From assembly GCA_023614405.1 (NCBI GenBank), contig CM042694.1:86845285-86909284 (forward strand): a stretch of DNA of 64,000 nt. Reading direction: 5' to 3'. The notes beneath the pieces were generated by a model. That model saw only the letters and a program-made list of their open reading frames with translations. It did not search any database and was not told where the DNA came from. Position 1 is the stretch's first letter. Each line of letters opens with the position of its first letter. A program made the translations under genes and the position numbers. This document shows, piece by piece, positions 11,928 through 23,700 of the stretch. The stretch is from Avena insularis. Lineage: Eukaryota > Streptophyta > Magnoliopsida > Poales > Poaceae.

Positions 11928-13898
11928 TTCGTCATCAAGTTTTGGCATCCCCTCGGTTTTTTCCAAGCTTGGGGGAGTGCCACGGTATCATATCACTATC
12001 TTTTATCTTTTTACCTTTTAAGTAGAGTCATATCATGAATAGAGAAGTTATCGTATAGGATGGTTTGCATTATGGAAGTGTCCCCCCTCTCGTTAGTTAT
12101 CTATGTATCCCTTGGTGTGATTTGCCGTTATGGAATATTAATGAGAAGTTATATCATTTACTCTTTTGCATATTTTATTTTAGTTTTCAATTTATGTTAT
12201 ATGATTGATCTTGTTGTTAGTATTGGTATCACTTTGGGATCATTAAGTAGATTTAGTTGGTTTTAGCAAACCTAGCTCGGTCAGTAGCAACACTATTATG
12301 AGGATTGAATCAAAAAGATAAAAGTACTCTTAAGAAATATAATTTCATCATCTTTCTTGATTTGCTCATCTTTCTTGATTCTCTAGTTAAGATCTTTTGT
12401 GCTTCCAAGGAAGATTGCATGTTTGTTTTTATCACTTGTATGTTTGTTTGTTTCCTTCAACTCTTATGCTTGCTACCTAGCCTTGCTAGCCAAAAACCTG
12501 TACTGAGAGGGAATGTTTCTCGTGCATCCAATCCTTAAACCAAAACCCATGTCATTTGTGTCCACCATACCTACCTATTAGCATTATTGCTATTCCAAGT
12601 AAATTCATGTTTTTATCTACCTTCCGAATTAAACGTTATGTGAAAATTAGTGATTAAAGCTCTCACGAACTTGATGGCACACTTTACTTTCTTGCACTTA
12701 ATAAACTTGAACCATTGTGCCCATCTATGTTGCGTATATGCTTGCGCTTTGTAAGTTGTGAATTAGCAGAACAATGCTATCATGGGGAACACTTTCAACA
12801 TTGCACTTTATTTAGTTGATATCATGTTCTTTTTCTTATAGATCCCGGCGGTATAAAATGAAAGGGGAACTTGTAAGGCTCATGGAGTTCGTATATGTGT
12901 TAGAGAAACGCCTGTGCGGCTGGTCTAAGCCATGCCTAATCATGGTGGAAACCTGCAGCGTAACCGTAGTGAGCAATCTGTGAAGCATCCCTTATATATA
13001 AAAAAACCTATGCAAATAGGAAATAAAAAAAGAGAGAAAAAATAAAAAAAGAAAAAAAGGATACCTATGCAAATAGGAAAGAAAAGGATGCTGAGATGCT
13101 CATTGTCTGCTTGCTTGTCATTTTGATATGGGGATTCTTCCGTATCATCGGGCAAGGGGTACCCCGTTGGCGGTTTTCTATGATACACATGTACTTACAA
13201 TGACAAGAACTTCCTTGTGACTAAACTTGAGTAGCATGAGGAATAGTACTCATAAGTAAGGGGCATGAGATTTTCAGCTTATAACTTGTCAAGCATATCC
13301 TCATATTTGATCACTTTAACCTTAATCACCTAAATATGCTTATGATAGGGGAAATGAGAGTTGAAAGTTAGTAAGTACCATAGTTTTTGGAAGCTCTTTA
13401 TGAAACTTGAAATCCCTGCTTCCCTCTGTGAAGGGCCTATATTTTACTTTTTAGTTAAGTCAGTAAACCTATTCCTTTCTATCTCAGCAAGTATTTTGAG
13501 TTGTTATGTTTCATTCATTCATATGATGATTTATTCAATCATGTTTCTTATGTTCCTTGTTTTGCACACTGCTCTTATCTTAGTGAATATTACTTTGAAA
13601 GCTATCACTAAAAACCCCTTTATGTTTGAACTCCTGCAAATTGTTAACTATTCTTTGACCAAGAGCAAAGTTTGCCATTGCCAATTATGATTTACTTTAT
13701 GTATCTTTATTGTGTTTCCTTTACTTTGCAAGTTAAGTTATATAATAGTGAGTTGTCTTCTATTATGATTTGTGTATTGATGAAATGTGATGCTTCTTGT
13801 CCGTATTCTTTTATCGACTCCTCACTCCATAAACCCGAGGTCATGTTTATTGAGCTTAGTTTTTGCACCTTCTGCTCCAAGCCACGCATAATAGTGAG
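11928..13898 (+). other. 3' non-coding region of the Athila-like element
   Basis: AGCTTGGGGGAGTGCC near 11966-11980 is a polypurine-tract-like motif common upstream of the 3' end in this lineage. The rest is AT-rich with short spurious frames. A CTATGCAAATAGGAAA phrase is directly repeated around 13009 and 13066. A second, partial copy of the CTGCTCCAAGCCACGCAT phrase occurs at about 13870, just before the 3' LTR remnant. Confidence 0.5.
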
Positions 13899-14004
13899 AA
13901 TTCCTGCTCCAAGCCACGCATCAACACCTTCTGCTCCTCATTGGGTTCGACACTCTTACTTATCGAAAATACTGCGATACACCCCATATACTTGTGGGTC
14001 ATCA
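13899..14004 (+). repeat. Truncated 3' LTR (last ~105 bp)
   Basis: Bases 13899-14004 align with the last ~105 bases of the 5' LTR and end in the same GGGTCATCA beside the GAGAC duplication. The upstream ~1.4 kb of LTR is missing, which shows an internal deletion after insertion. Confidence 0.8.
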
Positions 14005-14009
14005 GAGAC

Positions 14010-14897
14010 GCATATGGACCCGATGCGCCTTGAATAAGGTGGGTGGGCCCGGTGGTGGTTGCTGCCCCAATACTGGAGGCGCATATGCACATATGCGTCT
14101 TGTGTATTCTTGGATATTGGAGACACATATTGTGCATATGCGCCTCGAATAAGGTGGGTGGGCCTAATGGTGGTAGGTGCCCCAATACTGGAGGAGCATA
14201 GTATTTTTGGATATTGCAGGCGCATGACCCGTAGATGCGCCTCTAGCAACTGATGTGAGCCTAAAGCCTGGACCCGCGGGCCCATATCCATGTGCCAAAC
14301 GTGGGAAAGGTGGTACCGGAATACTCGAGGCGCATCCTACGTGCTCGAGAACTAGCACGGCCACGACCTCCCTCACCTCCCCGTGGTGATAGGTTGTGGT
14401 CGCGTCCATGACCACCATGCTCCAGCGAGGAGACACGACGTTGGTGATGCGCGGACTCAATTGTTTTGCAATTCAAAACGAGGGTGTATTTTGCATTTTG
14501 ATGGCGGCAGTGGCACCACGGGTAAATTTGAAATTCCAAAATGCTATTTGAGGCGCATTTGTAAAGCTATTAGAGGCGCATATTCCAGACATACTCGAGG
14601 CGCATCTTTCAGACATACTCAAGGCGCATCTGATATGCGCCTTATATACCCTAGATATGTGAGGCGCATATCGATATATATATATGGGCCTCGTATATTA
14701 TATATGAGGCGCATATATATAATATAAGAGGCGCATATATATATATCGATATGCGCCTCACATATCTAGGGTATACAAGGCGCATGTCAGATGAGCCACG
14801 AGTAAAAAATACTAGCGGTGCAAGCCTCGAGGCGCATCCCATATGCGCCTCGAATAGCCTTTCTGGTGTGCCTCGAGTAAGGTTTTCCCTAGTAGTG
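14010..14897. repeat. CACTA-1 right arm with GAGGCGCAT subterminal repeats
   Basis: The 9-mer GAGGCGCAT or its reverse complement (or one-base variants) recurs many times between 14074 and 14850. Multiple copies of a short motif in both orientations beside a CACTA end are the expected binding sites for a TNPA-type protein. The left arm (6993-7232) has fewer, more diverged copies. Confidence 0.8.
14635..14785. repeat. 151-bp inverted repeat in the CACTA-1 right arm
   Basis: The left arm from ATGCGCCTTATATACCCTAG (14635) through GTGAGGCGCATATCGATATA is mirrored by ATCGATATGCGCCTCAC and CTAGGGTATACAAGGCGCAT ending at 14785. Arms of ~50 bp are almost fully complementary. The loop contains a further inner palindrome of TATATTATATAT around GAGGCGC. 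Confidence 0.85.
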
Positions 14898-14900
14898 CCA

Positions 14901-15640
14901 TAGGGGTTATTTAATTTCCAGAAATGAATTTTTAGAAATAAGATAAAAGAAAAAGGAAATATGACATCATGCTGATGTTAGCATGATATCAACAATGGAG
15001 CACCTCCCAGGTGGTGCTCGAATCGAGCAGCTGGGAGCATGCGGGGCTGCGGGAGCGGGGCCATCCGACACATGCGAGCATGATGATCCATTTAGTGGTG
15101 GTTCCGCTAGCGGGAGGTCACTAGAGCATCGCCTCCGATGAAGACGAGAGGCGTTAGCTGGAGGTGGTCGTCGGGGAGGTGAACCAGAGGAATAGGAAGG
15201 AAATAGAGGGGTGACTGAGCACTAGAGTCTCACCTTGATGCTGATGGTGGTGTCGGGGAAGCAAGGGGAAGTCGCGGTCGTCAACAATGTAAACGATAGA
15301 GTCGGAGAAGATGGCGATGTTGTGCTCTACTGCGGCCGAGCAGGGACGATTCCTCTCATAGAGATGATCTGCACGATGGGGCGGTTCTAATGGCGGCTTT
15401 AGCTAGTCATGGGGTGGTCAAAGACGGTAGGGCACACTGGTGTCTGAATCTAGGGTTTGGTCCTCGCACAAGAGAGAGAGGTTAGGGAGGGAAAGAATGC
15501 GTGCTAGGGTTCTCTGGCAAGATATTGAGTACTTGTAGATGGCAGGGGCCGGCAACGCGGATCTTGCCGTGGCGATGGCGGTGCTAGTTATAGCAAGATG
15601 CTTCGCTCATTGGGAGGTTAACAATGACGCGAGGGAGTAG
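14901..15640 (-). mobile_element. Gypsy LTR A, second segment
   Basis: Continuation of LTR A after CACTA-1: AT-rich start, then a GC-rich block (about 15000-15560) like the transcribed part of the other large LTRs in the window (for example TCTAGGGTTTGGTCCTCGCA and GAGAGAGAGGTTAGGGAGGG). It is cut at 15645 by the solo LTR. Confidence 0.5.
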
Positions 15641-15645
15641 ACGAC

Positions 15646-17242
15646 TGCTTAACCCAAAATATATCGAGCCCGTTGGGGAACCCCAAGAGGAAGGTATGAT
15701 GAGCACAGCAATAAGTTTTCCCTCAGTTATGGAACCAAGGTTATCAATCCAGTAGGAGAAAGGAAACACCTCAAAAGTGTTGCTAGCTAAACTTTGGCAG
15801 GGCGCACTACCGGTGCCAGCAACAACGTGTATACCTGCACAACACAACCACAGAACTTTTCCCCTAACTTGTGATGAGGTTGTCAATCTCACCGGTTTTG
15901 CTGAAAACAAAGGATTAAACGTATCGAGTGGAAGAAAGTAATAGTTTGCAGAAAGTAAACAGAAAACAGTAAATAGTTGACTGTAGATTGATAGTAAAAG
16001 AAATGACGGGGGTCCATAGTTCACTAGTGGTGGCTCTCCTTAAGATAGATGACATGTTGGGTGAACAAATTACAGCGGGGCAATTGACAAACATCGAGAA
16101 AGCATACAAGCATATACTACTCATCTTGACTCCTTTGAGACTTGATTGGGCATTACAACATTATACATAGACCATAATCCAACTGCATCTATGACTAATA
16201 ATCCACCTTCAGGTTATCATCGAACCCCTCCAAAGATTAAGTTGCAAGCAACGGATAATTGCATTACGCATTGCGTGTAAAGTAAACAATACGATTGTTC
16301 TATGAACAAAGGATTGTTGTTTTCTCCCTAGTAGCAAGAGCACATCTAGTACCTTAGAGATTTCTGTCACTTCCCCAGATTACTAGAGGCATGAACCCAC
16401 TATCGAGCATAAATACTAACTCTTGGAGTTGCTAGTATCTACTTGGCCAAGATAGCTACTAACAACGAAAACATGCAAGATCACAAATAACAAAGACATG
16501 ATAGAATCAATAATCAATCTGAAACAACATATCAATATCCATCGGATCCCCACAAACACAACATGTAAGATTACAAATAGATGATCTTGATCATGAATAG
16601 AGCTCACAAGATCTAAACATGATAGCACAAAGGAGAAGAACTAGCCATCTAGCTACTACATGGACCCGTAGTCCAGAGATGAACTACTCACGCATCACAC
16701 CGGAGGATGGCATGGTGATGAAGAAGGCCTCTAGGGTGAATTCCCCTCTCCGGCAGGGTGCTGGGAAGAGCTTCAGGTCCCTCCCGATCTAGGGATGGAG
16801 ATGACGACGGCTACATACTCTTTCATGGAATTTTGATTGGGTACTTAGGGTTTTTGTATCAGAGGCATCTTATAGGCGAAAGGAGAGGCCGAGGGGGTGC
16901 CTAGGGCGGCCATACCACCCCCTGGCGCGGGCCAGGCTAGGCCGTGCAGCCAGGTGGTTTGGCGGTCCCCTAGCCCCTCTCCGTCTCGTATTTTGGCTCC
17001 GGGTGTCCCTCGGTGAAAAAATTGACTTGGGCTTTTGTCCCGTCCAATTCCGAGAATATTCATTTTCCGACTTTCCTGGAACCAAAAATAGCAGAAAACA
17101 GGCAGCTGACACTATGGCTCTTGTTAATAGGTTAGTCCAAGAAAGTGTATAGAAAGTACTCCAAAGTATGGACAAAACACAAGAAAGTAGATAAAACCAA
17201 GCATGGAACATCAAAATTTATGGATACGTTAGCAACGTATCA
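15646..17242 (-). mobile_element. Solo LTR of a gypsy element (1,597 bp)
   Basis: On the minus strand it begins TGATACGTTGCTAACGTATC and ends GGGTTAAGCA. Identical ACGAC lies on both sides (15641-15645 and 17243-17247), a perfect 5-bp target duplication around a single LTR. No internal gag/pol is present, so this is the product of LTR-LTR recombination. GC-rich CGCGCCAGGGGGTGG and a TATAAG motif near 16875 (minus) mark the likely promoter region. Confidence 0.85.
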
Positions 17243-17247
17243 ACGAC

Positions 17248-17744
17248 CGGCGAAGCGGTACGAGGCCATAACTAGGTTGCAGTTGAAGGCTAGGTTGGGC
17301 CATGACAAAGCAAGTCAAGCGGGTTGTTGTTGGCTACTAACTACTGCGTAGCACGAGAGGTAGGTAGAGGGAGGGAGCTAGGCTCGACCCAGGATAGGAT
17401 TAGAGACTTTTTATAAAACAGTTTTCTTTTTCTATTTTCTTCTTTTCTCTCTGTATTTTCAAATTCAAATGTGTTTTAAATATTTCCAAAATACTAGAAC
17501 TTTTGTAAACATATTGAAATACTAGAGGGTCCCTTATAAACAATTTGGGCTCCACTATTTTTGTGATTTCAAAATTGAAATCCTTTTGAGAGGATTTTTA
17601 AAGAGAGTCGGAAAATATGGTTTAGGGTTTTGTTTCCCTTTTTATTTATTAATGCACATTTTGTTTAGTTCAAAGAGATGCATGCAATGCTCATGATGCA
17701 CAATCAAACCCTTAATGATGATTACTAAAACTAGGGATGTTACA
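17248..17744 (-). mobile_element. Gypsy LTR A, third segment
   Basis: AT-rich end of LTR A, finishing CTAGGGATGTTACA at 17744, the same terminus as the Tekay-like LTRs at 24768 and 34545. It directly abuts the protease part of a minus-strand Athila-like element. Confidence 0.55.
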
Positions 17745-19420
17745 TGGGATATTCAGGCATGTCCACTATAACAAGATCAATAAGAGCGGGACATCCTTTA
17801 ATTTCAACAACTATATTTTATTTTATCCCAACAACTTGTTTATAGGTTGACTCAGCAAGATGGAGTCTCATTTTAGTGGTTGTAAATGGCCCTATGTTTA
17901 TGTTATCAAATAAGCTCTTGGAAATTGTTGAGATGCTTGCTCCAAGATCACAAAGAGCAGCTATCTCAGTAACCCCAATTTTAATTTTAATAGTGGGCTC
18001 AAATATATCATCTAGCTTAGCTAGAAGATTATCAGCTAGTTTGTTATACTCCACTTCTAGTTCAAGAACTTTAGATGCTACTTATTTTATAAAGTGTTGG
18101 TATGTAGAATCGTTACCTTGTTCTATACCTGGATTCTTTATGGTGATCATCTTCAACAAATCTTCCATGGTATAATCTGGTGATGGTGCATTGCTATAAT
18201 CTAGCTCTTCAGGCTTCTCATGTTTATTTTCTGCCCTGATCATTTTGAGGTCCTCTACTGGGTTTGGCTCAGGCTATCTAGTGAATTTTGCAAGTATGAG
18301 AGCTTGGCCCTTAGCTACTTTTCCCAATTGTGCCTCCACGGTCTTGGCTCTTTCCTGTAGAGCATGCACATCATTTCTAATTGCAATGGCTTGGTTAAAT
18401 AATTTTCCAATACTAGTCTCATGGTTCTCCATAATTTTAATAAGCATATTATTTTGCTCGGGTTGAGCTTGCATGAAAGTTCTAAGATTATTTTCAAGGG
18501 AGAGATTACCATTATTTTCTCCACTATGGTTATCATAATTATTATAGGGAGCTCGTGCAGGATTATATTATTGGTTTTGAAAGTTTGAGCCAAAGTTTTG
18601 ACTCTTCCAAGCAGGATTATAAGGATTACGAGCTATAAAATTAACATCATTAGCATCGGTAGTGGTAGCATTAATTTTGGTATATTCCTTACCCTTCAAA
18701 ATATTGAGTAACTCATCTACCTTTGTCATAAGCTCTTCATTATGTTCTTTGGTGATGGAATTCACCCTTTTTGAGGATCTTTATATATGCCATTGGGCAT
18801 GGTTATCTTGCATATCATTAAGTAATTTATTTGCAACACTCACATGCTTTCCCATGATAGTTTCTCCTGTAGCAGTATCTAGAATATACTTAGACATTGG
18901 GTTAAGACCATTATAAAATAAGTGTAATATAAGACATTTTCCATCCCATGACTAGGACAGTTCATTACAGCTTCTTTCATCCTTTCCCAAGCAAGCGCGA
19001 GTGGCTCACAGTCTTCTTGTCTAAATTTTTTAATGTTGGACCTTAGCTGCATAGTCTTAGATGGAGGGAAATTTTTTCCATAAAAAGGTTAGTACATTCC
19101 TCCCAATATTTAATAGTGCCTTTAGGAAAAGCTAGCAACTAGTCCTTAGCCTTTCCTCTTAGAGAGAAAGGGAATAAACACAATTTAACTGCATTTGGGT
19201 CAACATATTTTATGTGCATCAGGTCGCAAATTTCAGTAAAAGTATTTAGGTGCAAACTGGAGTCCTCAATAGATGATCCTCCAAATTGATTCTATTGAAC
19301 CAAACTCAAAAGGTTAGGCTTAATTTCATAAGTTTCCGCATCGACGGCAGGCTGAGTAATAGGTGCATGAATAAATTCATCAGTGTGAGTAGCATACTCC
19401 CCAAGTTTCTTTTGAGCCAT
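17745..19420 (-). pseudogene. Athila-like gag-protease fragment, minus strand
   Basis: ATG at 19420 (minus) starts MAQKKLGEYATHTDEF, then PNLLSLVQ followed by an in-frame TAG, GSSIEDSSLHLNTFTEICDL and LCLFPFSLRGKAKD. Later come a spacer with repeated ENHETSIGKLFNQ-type coiled-coil sequence and the protease at 18030-17800 (KIGVTEIAALCDLGASISTI, SKSLFDNI; active site D-L-G-A). At least five stops or frameshifts are visible. The frame stops at 17745 where LTR A begins, so RT onward is missing from the window. Neighbouring primer site and LTR lie to the right, as expected for minus orientation. Confidence 0.8.
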
Positions 19421-19590
19421 GGCTATTTTATTTTTGGTGTTTTTGAATAAGGGAAAGAAATAAACAAGTAACTATTTTTTTGGATTTTCAATAGATAACA
19501 AAAAGTAAACTAATAACAAGAAATAAGATACAAACAAAAATAAACATAAAAACAAGGTCTCTAGTGACCTCACCAGGATAGCTAATTGCT

Positions 19591-19608
19591 TCCCCGGCAG
19601 CAACGCCA
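19591..19608 (-). other. Degenerate primer binding site, tRNA-Asp type
   Basis: On the minus strand TGGCGTTGCTGCCGGGGA, three mismatches from the tRNA-Asp complement at 8762. It lies 11 bases from the LTR end. Confidence 0.7.
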
Positions 19609-19619
19609 GAAAAAAGGGT

Positions 19620-20783
19620 TGATACCTTCTATCCGGATTTACGGATGCAGTATAGTAGCTTTTTCCCTAGTATACCTAGGTTTAATCGAACCTTGGGAAA
19701 CAATGCTAAAAGGAAATTAATAAAGCACGTCTACAAGACTTGGTTCTTCGTTTATCGGACCTTTCTATTTTACTTTAGATCGTGGGTTGTTTTAATGGAT
19801 GGAGATAGGCCGGGGTGGAAGATTCACCTAAAGCTGCACATCATATGTGATAAAGATAGTAATACGCATATTCATGTGTAATGGTTTAGCAAATATAAAA
19901 TTTGTGGGAAACACATCCCGATATACTAGAGCCCATGCGAATCATAGGCATAGTAATAGTCTTTTGATCCAACCATTATAACCGCGAAATACCGGGCTTA
20001 CAACAATTATTAAGTGAAAACACAGATCAAAGCCTTAAGAAGTGATGTTGATGTTGTTCCCAAATGGATCACTAAGCGAAGACCGTACTCCCCTTTCTAT
20101 CACTGGGTTTCCTACGAGATTGGTGCTAACCAAGTATCTCACCTCAATCCTTTATCAATCTCTGGGATCTTGGGTACCTACAAGTCCATAGATTCATACA
20201 AGAAACAAAGATACGAATCTCTATTCAATCAATAGACAGTACTCCAATAGATTAGATGCACATAATCGCTGTGAGGTTTCACCCCAACCCATGACCCTTG
20301 AGAACTACTCACTCATAACAATAAGATAAAGGATTAAAATCAAATATTCTTACAATGGTCGCCGAATCACAAGGAGACCTCAAGTACAAGCTAATGGCTA
20401 TGGCTATTGAGAGGATGGATGGTGAAGAGGATGAACTATGGTGGTGGATCTCCTTTGGTGGTGTTGAATGTCGGCCTTTTGCGCGGCGGCTAGGATCTCA
20501 AAAATATATAGATGCCTTCATAAAAGTCATAGGGTTTGACGAGACGAAGCCAATGCCACCTGGTACAGGCGGGCCATATAGGCGGAGCTTGCCTGTACTA
20601 GTGGTAGCCCTCTGGAGTCTGGGTTTCGACCCAAGATTGCTTGGTCAAGTGGACTTCCTCAAAATCTTCATTATTGGCTCCTGATTTTGCCTTAAAAGCA
20701 TGATTTCATGCACAACACAATTCAAAACAATAGATTGGACATCTTTGCAATAATTAGTCATTAGTGGCAAGGCTAGAGAGATT
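19620..20783 (-). repeat. 5' LTR of the minus-strand Athila-like element (interrupted)
   Basis: On the plus strand it starts TGATACCTTCTATCCGGATT immediately outside the primer site. The first ~240 bases match the fragment at 35990-36245 (AGTAGCTTTTTCCCTAG, GGATGGAGATAGGC, GCACATCATATG). The Tekay-like element inserted at 20788, so the outer LTR end is not certain. Confidence 0.65.
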
Positions 20784-20788
20784 CTTGG

Positions 20789-23700
20789 TGTCAACACCCG
20801 GATTTTTAATCCCAGATGCCCGTTATGCCATACCTCGCAATCCCAGGATTACCATTTTTGCGAGACATAACGGATTGGATATCACAGTAAATCATCCATT
20901 ACATACCATACATAAGGTTTTACACAAATAAGGATCTCATGATCCAGTCTTTAATACAAAAAGCAGCAGAAATAAAAGATAGGCGTAGCGGTGGGGTCCA
21001 TCTTCAGGGGCACAGGCAATGCTGATGAAGGCAGATAGGCCTAGTTATCATAGCCATCCTGCTGACCATCATCTTGATAATCTCCTTCATAGTCTGGCCA
21101 TGATAATAGCCAGGGACAAAAGCCATGAGTACTCTTTAAGTACTCGCAAACTACTATTAACATGTACTATAGTTCTAAGTCCAAGTGCTAAATCCAAGTT
21201 TAACTATCAAGTTAAATTTGAAACCTAAGCTGAGTTCAGAAGCAAAGAAAGATAAAGTAAAGTTCTAAAATCACTTAAGTTGGGAAGCTATTATCATCAA
21301 CACATCCCTGTTGTGGTCAAGTCAAAGTTCATCATTCATTTCAAGTTATTTAGAAAACATCTAACAACGAAACAGTATGGCCATTCCAACTGTCCATAAC
21401 CATGAACGCGGCTATTGAATAGTTTGACACTGTAGAGGTGGTACACTTTCACCACAAGATTCGATACATCCGTCAGGGTAACCTGAATCATCATACTTAG
21501 TATGCAGATAATCAAACATAACCTTCCCTTTACACACCCTAGTATAAGCACCTCTCCTATGAGCATGGCCTCCCAACCATGACCATCAGTCATCTTGGGC
21601 ACTGCATAGGTGGACAACATTGAGAGGTAGCCTCAGCTCAAACCTCTCCCGTGAGGGAACTAATACTAATGCATATAAATTTCTAGCTAAGCCTTACCCA
21701 ATTCAGGTAGTGTGGTTGTACGGTAAATTTGGAATGGTATCGCATCCGAATCCAACCATTAGTTTTATAAAAGGGTTAAGGCTCATGCCTCAATATTTTC
21801 ATAATCCTCAATCATTTGTGTTACTCAACACATGTCAAAACATCTCAATAGAATGACTCATCATTCCAAGGTTTTCATAATTCATTTTCACCAAGTGTTC
21901 CCATCTAAAGTGACTCAAGTTTTTGATCTACTCTAAAATACTAAGTTAAGAGTGTTCACTAAAGTGGAAGGATGGGATCAATCTCATGCCATAGAATGAC
22001 ATCTAAAGGTTTCTAAGTAGGTCTAGTTTTATACTTTTTATGCTACCTTCAACACAAGTAAAGATCTTTATGTACTAAGGGGAGTAAAACTTGTAAGTAA
22101 GACTTGGGGTACTAATAGTCAAAATGGTGTGATTAAAGCATGCTTAAGGCATCTTTGCTAAACCATCTAGTTTGATTCTAGTTTGCTAAGTACTACACTT
22201 GCAAGTACTAACTTGCAAGGGTTAATCTGGGATAGTGCTAGCTTGCTAAGGGTAGCTTGTACTGTTAATGGTGGCTTGCCTTGGCTGGTGCAGTGGTTGA
22301 AGTTTTCTTCTTCTTCTTCTTCTTCTTCTTCTTCTTCTTGGTAGAACTCCTCCTCGAAAGCTTGGTCGGTACTAGCGTCTATAAATACATAGGGAGTGCA
22401 CAATCACCAAACAATACTGAACTAGGCTAAGTAGCATTCTAAAACACACATTTGATGATCTATTATCATCACAAACATCACAAGTTTTAATTCAATAGTT
22501 TCATCCTTTTTATTTTAGAAAAGTAATTTCTACTCATTGAAATATTAACTAAAATTTAATATTCACCACCAAAATATGGGATCATGTGGACACATGTCCT
22601 CACCACATATTCTAACATGTGGGAATGAGATTTAAAGGTTGGATCAATATTACTTTAGTTTAAGTTTATTATTTAATGATTTAAAGTGACTAGAAATGCC
22701 TATATAGCATTATTTTGGTACTAGTCCAAAGTCACTGCATGTAAACCTTAATATTATTACATATTTAGATAGATATGATGAAATGTGATTTTTGAGAGTT
22801 GGAATCAACTCGAAAGCTAACTTGGTTGATTTTATAAAAATGTTGCAAGTTACAAAAGCTTCTATCTTCTTATTTTTATTAGGGGAGATCTTTAACTCTA
22901 ATTGAATTAAATCCAACGGGCTTGGGTATATCATCTTAATACCTTTCAGGCAAAATTTGTTTCATGCTATTTGGATTTGTCAAACTCACAGAATTGAATT
23001 TTGAAATAGTGGATAGAAACTAGATTTAACTAAAAAGAAAAATCCAGATTTGAATGGGTGGGCTAGCGCGGGAAAAGAAATGGGCTGGCCCAGTGGCGCT
23101 CATGACGGGCTCGCTGGCAGGGGGTCCCAGCGTGTCGTGACTTAAAATGCTAAACGGTGCAGCTTGTGGGTCGTGGATAGAATAGGAATCTCTGGTGAGG
23201 GTCATCGTCGATCGACTGACGAACAGGTCGCCGTGACTCGAACCCTAGAGGCTCGGTGGGGGTCTCTTGAGGCGTACTAGGGCTCCAGCGAGGTGGCGGC
23301 GAAGGAAACGTGGAAGATGATGGCAAGGCGGCCTTGATTGCGGCTTGGGAGCTTGTGGTCGCAATCAGCAGCGCCCTTCTCCTCATGTTGCTCACAAGGC
23401 TCAATTCCGTGAGCCGGCCTTGCTCCGGCTAGAGGTGGGTGAGGTTCAGAGAGGTGAGGGGAGTGGAATGGTGTGGAGAGAAGAGGCTGGGGAGGGCTCC
23501 TTTTATAGTCCCAACAGTGAGACCGATCGTGATGGGTAGTCGATGGTGGCGACATGGCTACATCAGGGTAGAGGCATGGCTGGGGGTGGTGATCGATGTG
23601 TGGTTCCCTGGCGGTGCTCTAGAAATTGAATGCGAGCATAGGGGCGGTGGCACGCGGTCTGGGCGAGGTGGCTCTCTGAGAGGCAGAGGCGGCGGTGTCC

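Larger units (their letters stand above)
7233..14004 (+). mobile_element. Athila-like Ty3/gypsy element lacking pol, nested in CACTA-1
   Basis: Starts TGATATGTCTATTTTGC at 7233 and ends TGTGGGTCATCA at 14004. It is flanked by identical GAGAC (7228-7232 and 14005-14009), a perfect 5-bp target duplication. Internal order: 5' LTR (7233-8750), tRNA-Asp primer site, gag with the first residues of protease, then a direct jump to the 3' internal region, a 3' ORF, a long 3' non-coding part, and only the last ~105 bp of the 3' LTR. Protease core, RT, RNase H and integrase are absent. The clade is inferred from the primer site and gag type. Confidence 0.9.
6993..14897. mobile_element. CACTA-1: short CACTA (DTC) element, interrupted
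   Basis: The left end reads CACTACTACAGAAAACCC (6993) and the right end TTTTCCCTAGTAGTG (to 14897), whose reverse complement is CACTACTAGGGAAAA. Both ends are flanked by CCA (6990-6992 and 14898-14900), the 3-bp target duplication typical of CACTA elements. Without the nested retroelement and its duplication (7233-14009) the element is only about 1.13 kb: a 240-bp left arm and an 888-bp right arm. Both arms are packed with variants of GAGGCGCAT/ATGCGCCTC, the usual style of CACTA subterminal transposase-binding repeats. It has no coding capacity and would need a transposase in trans. Confidence 0.93.

Noticed and set aside
20355..20684. A 109-codon frame as a host gene
   Set aside because: It lies within the Athila-like LTR upstream of the Tekay-like insertion and matches no known domain.
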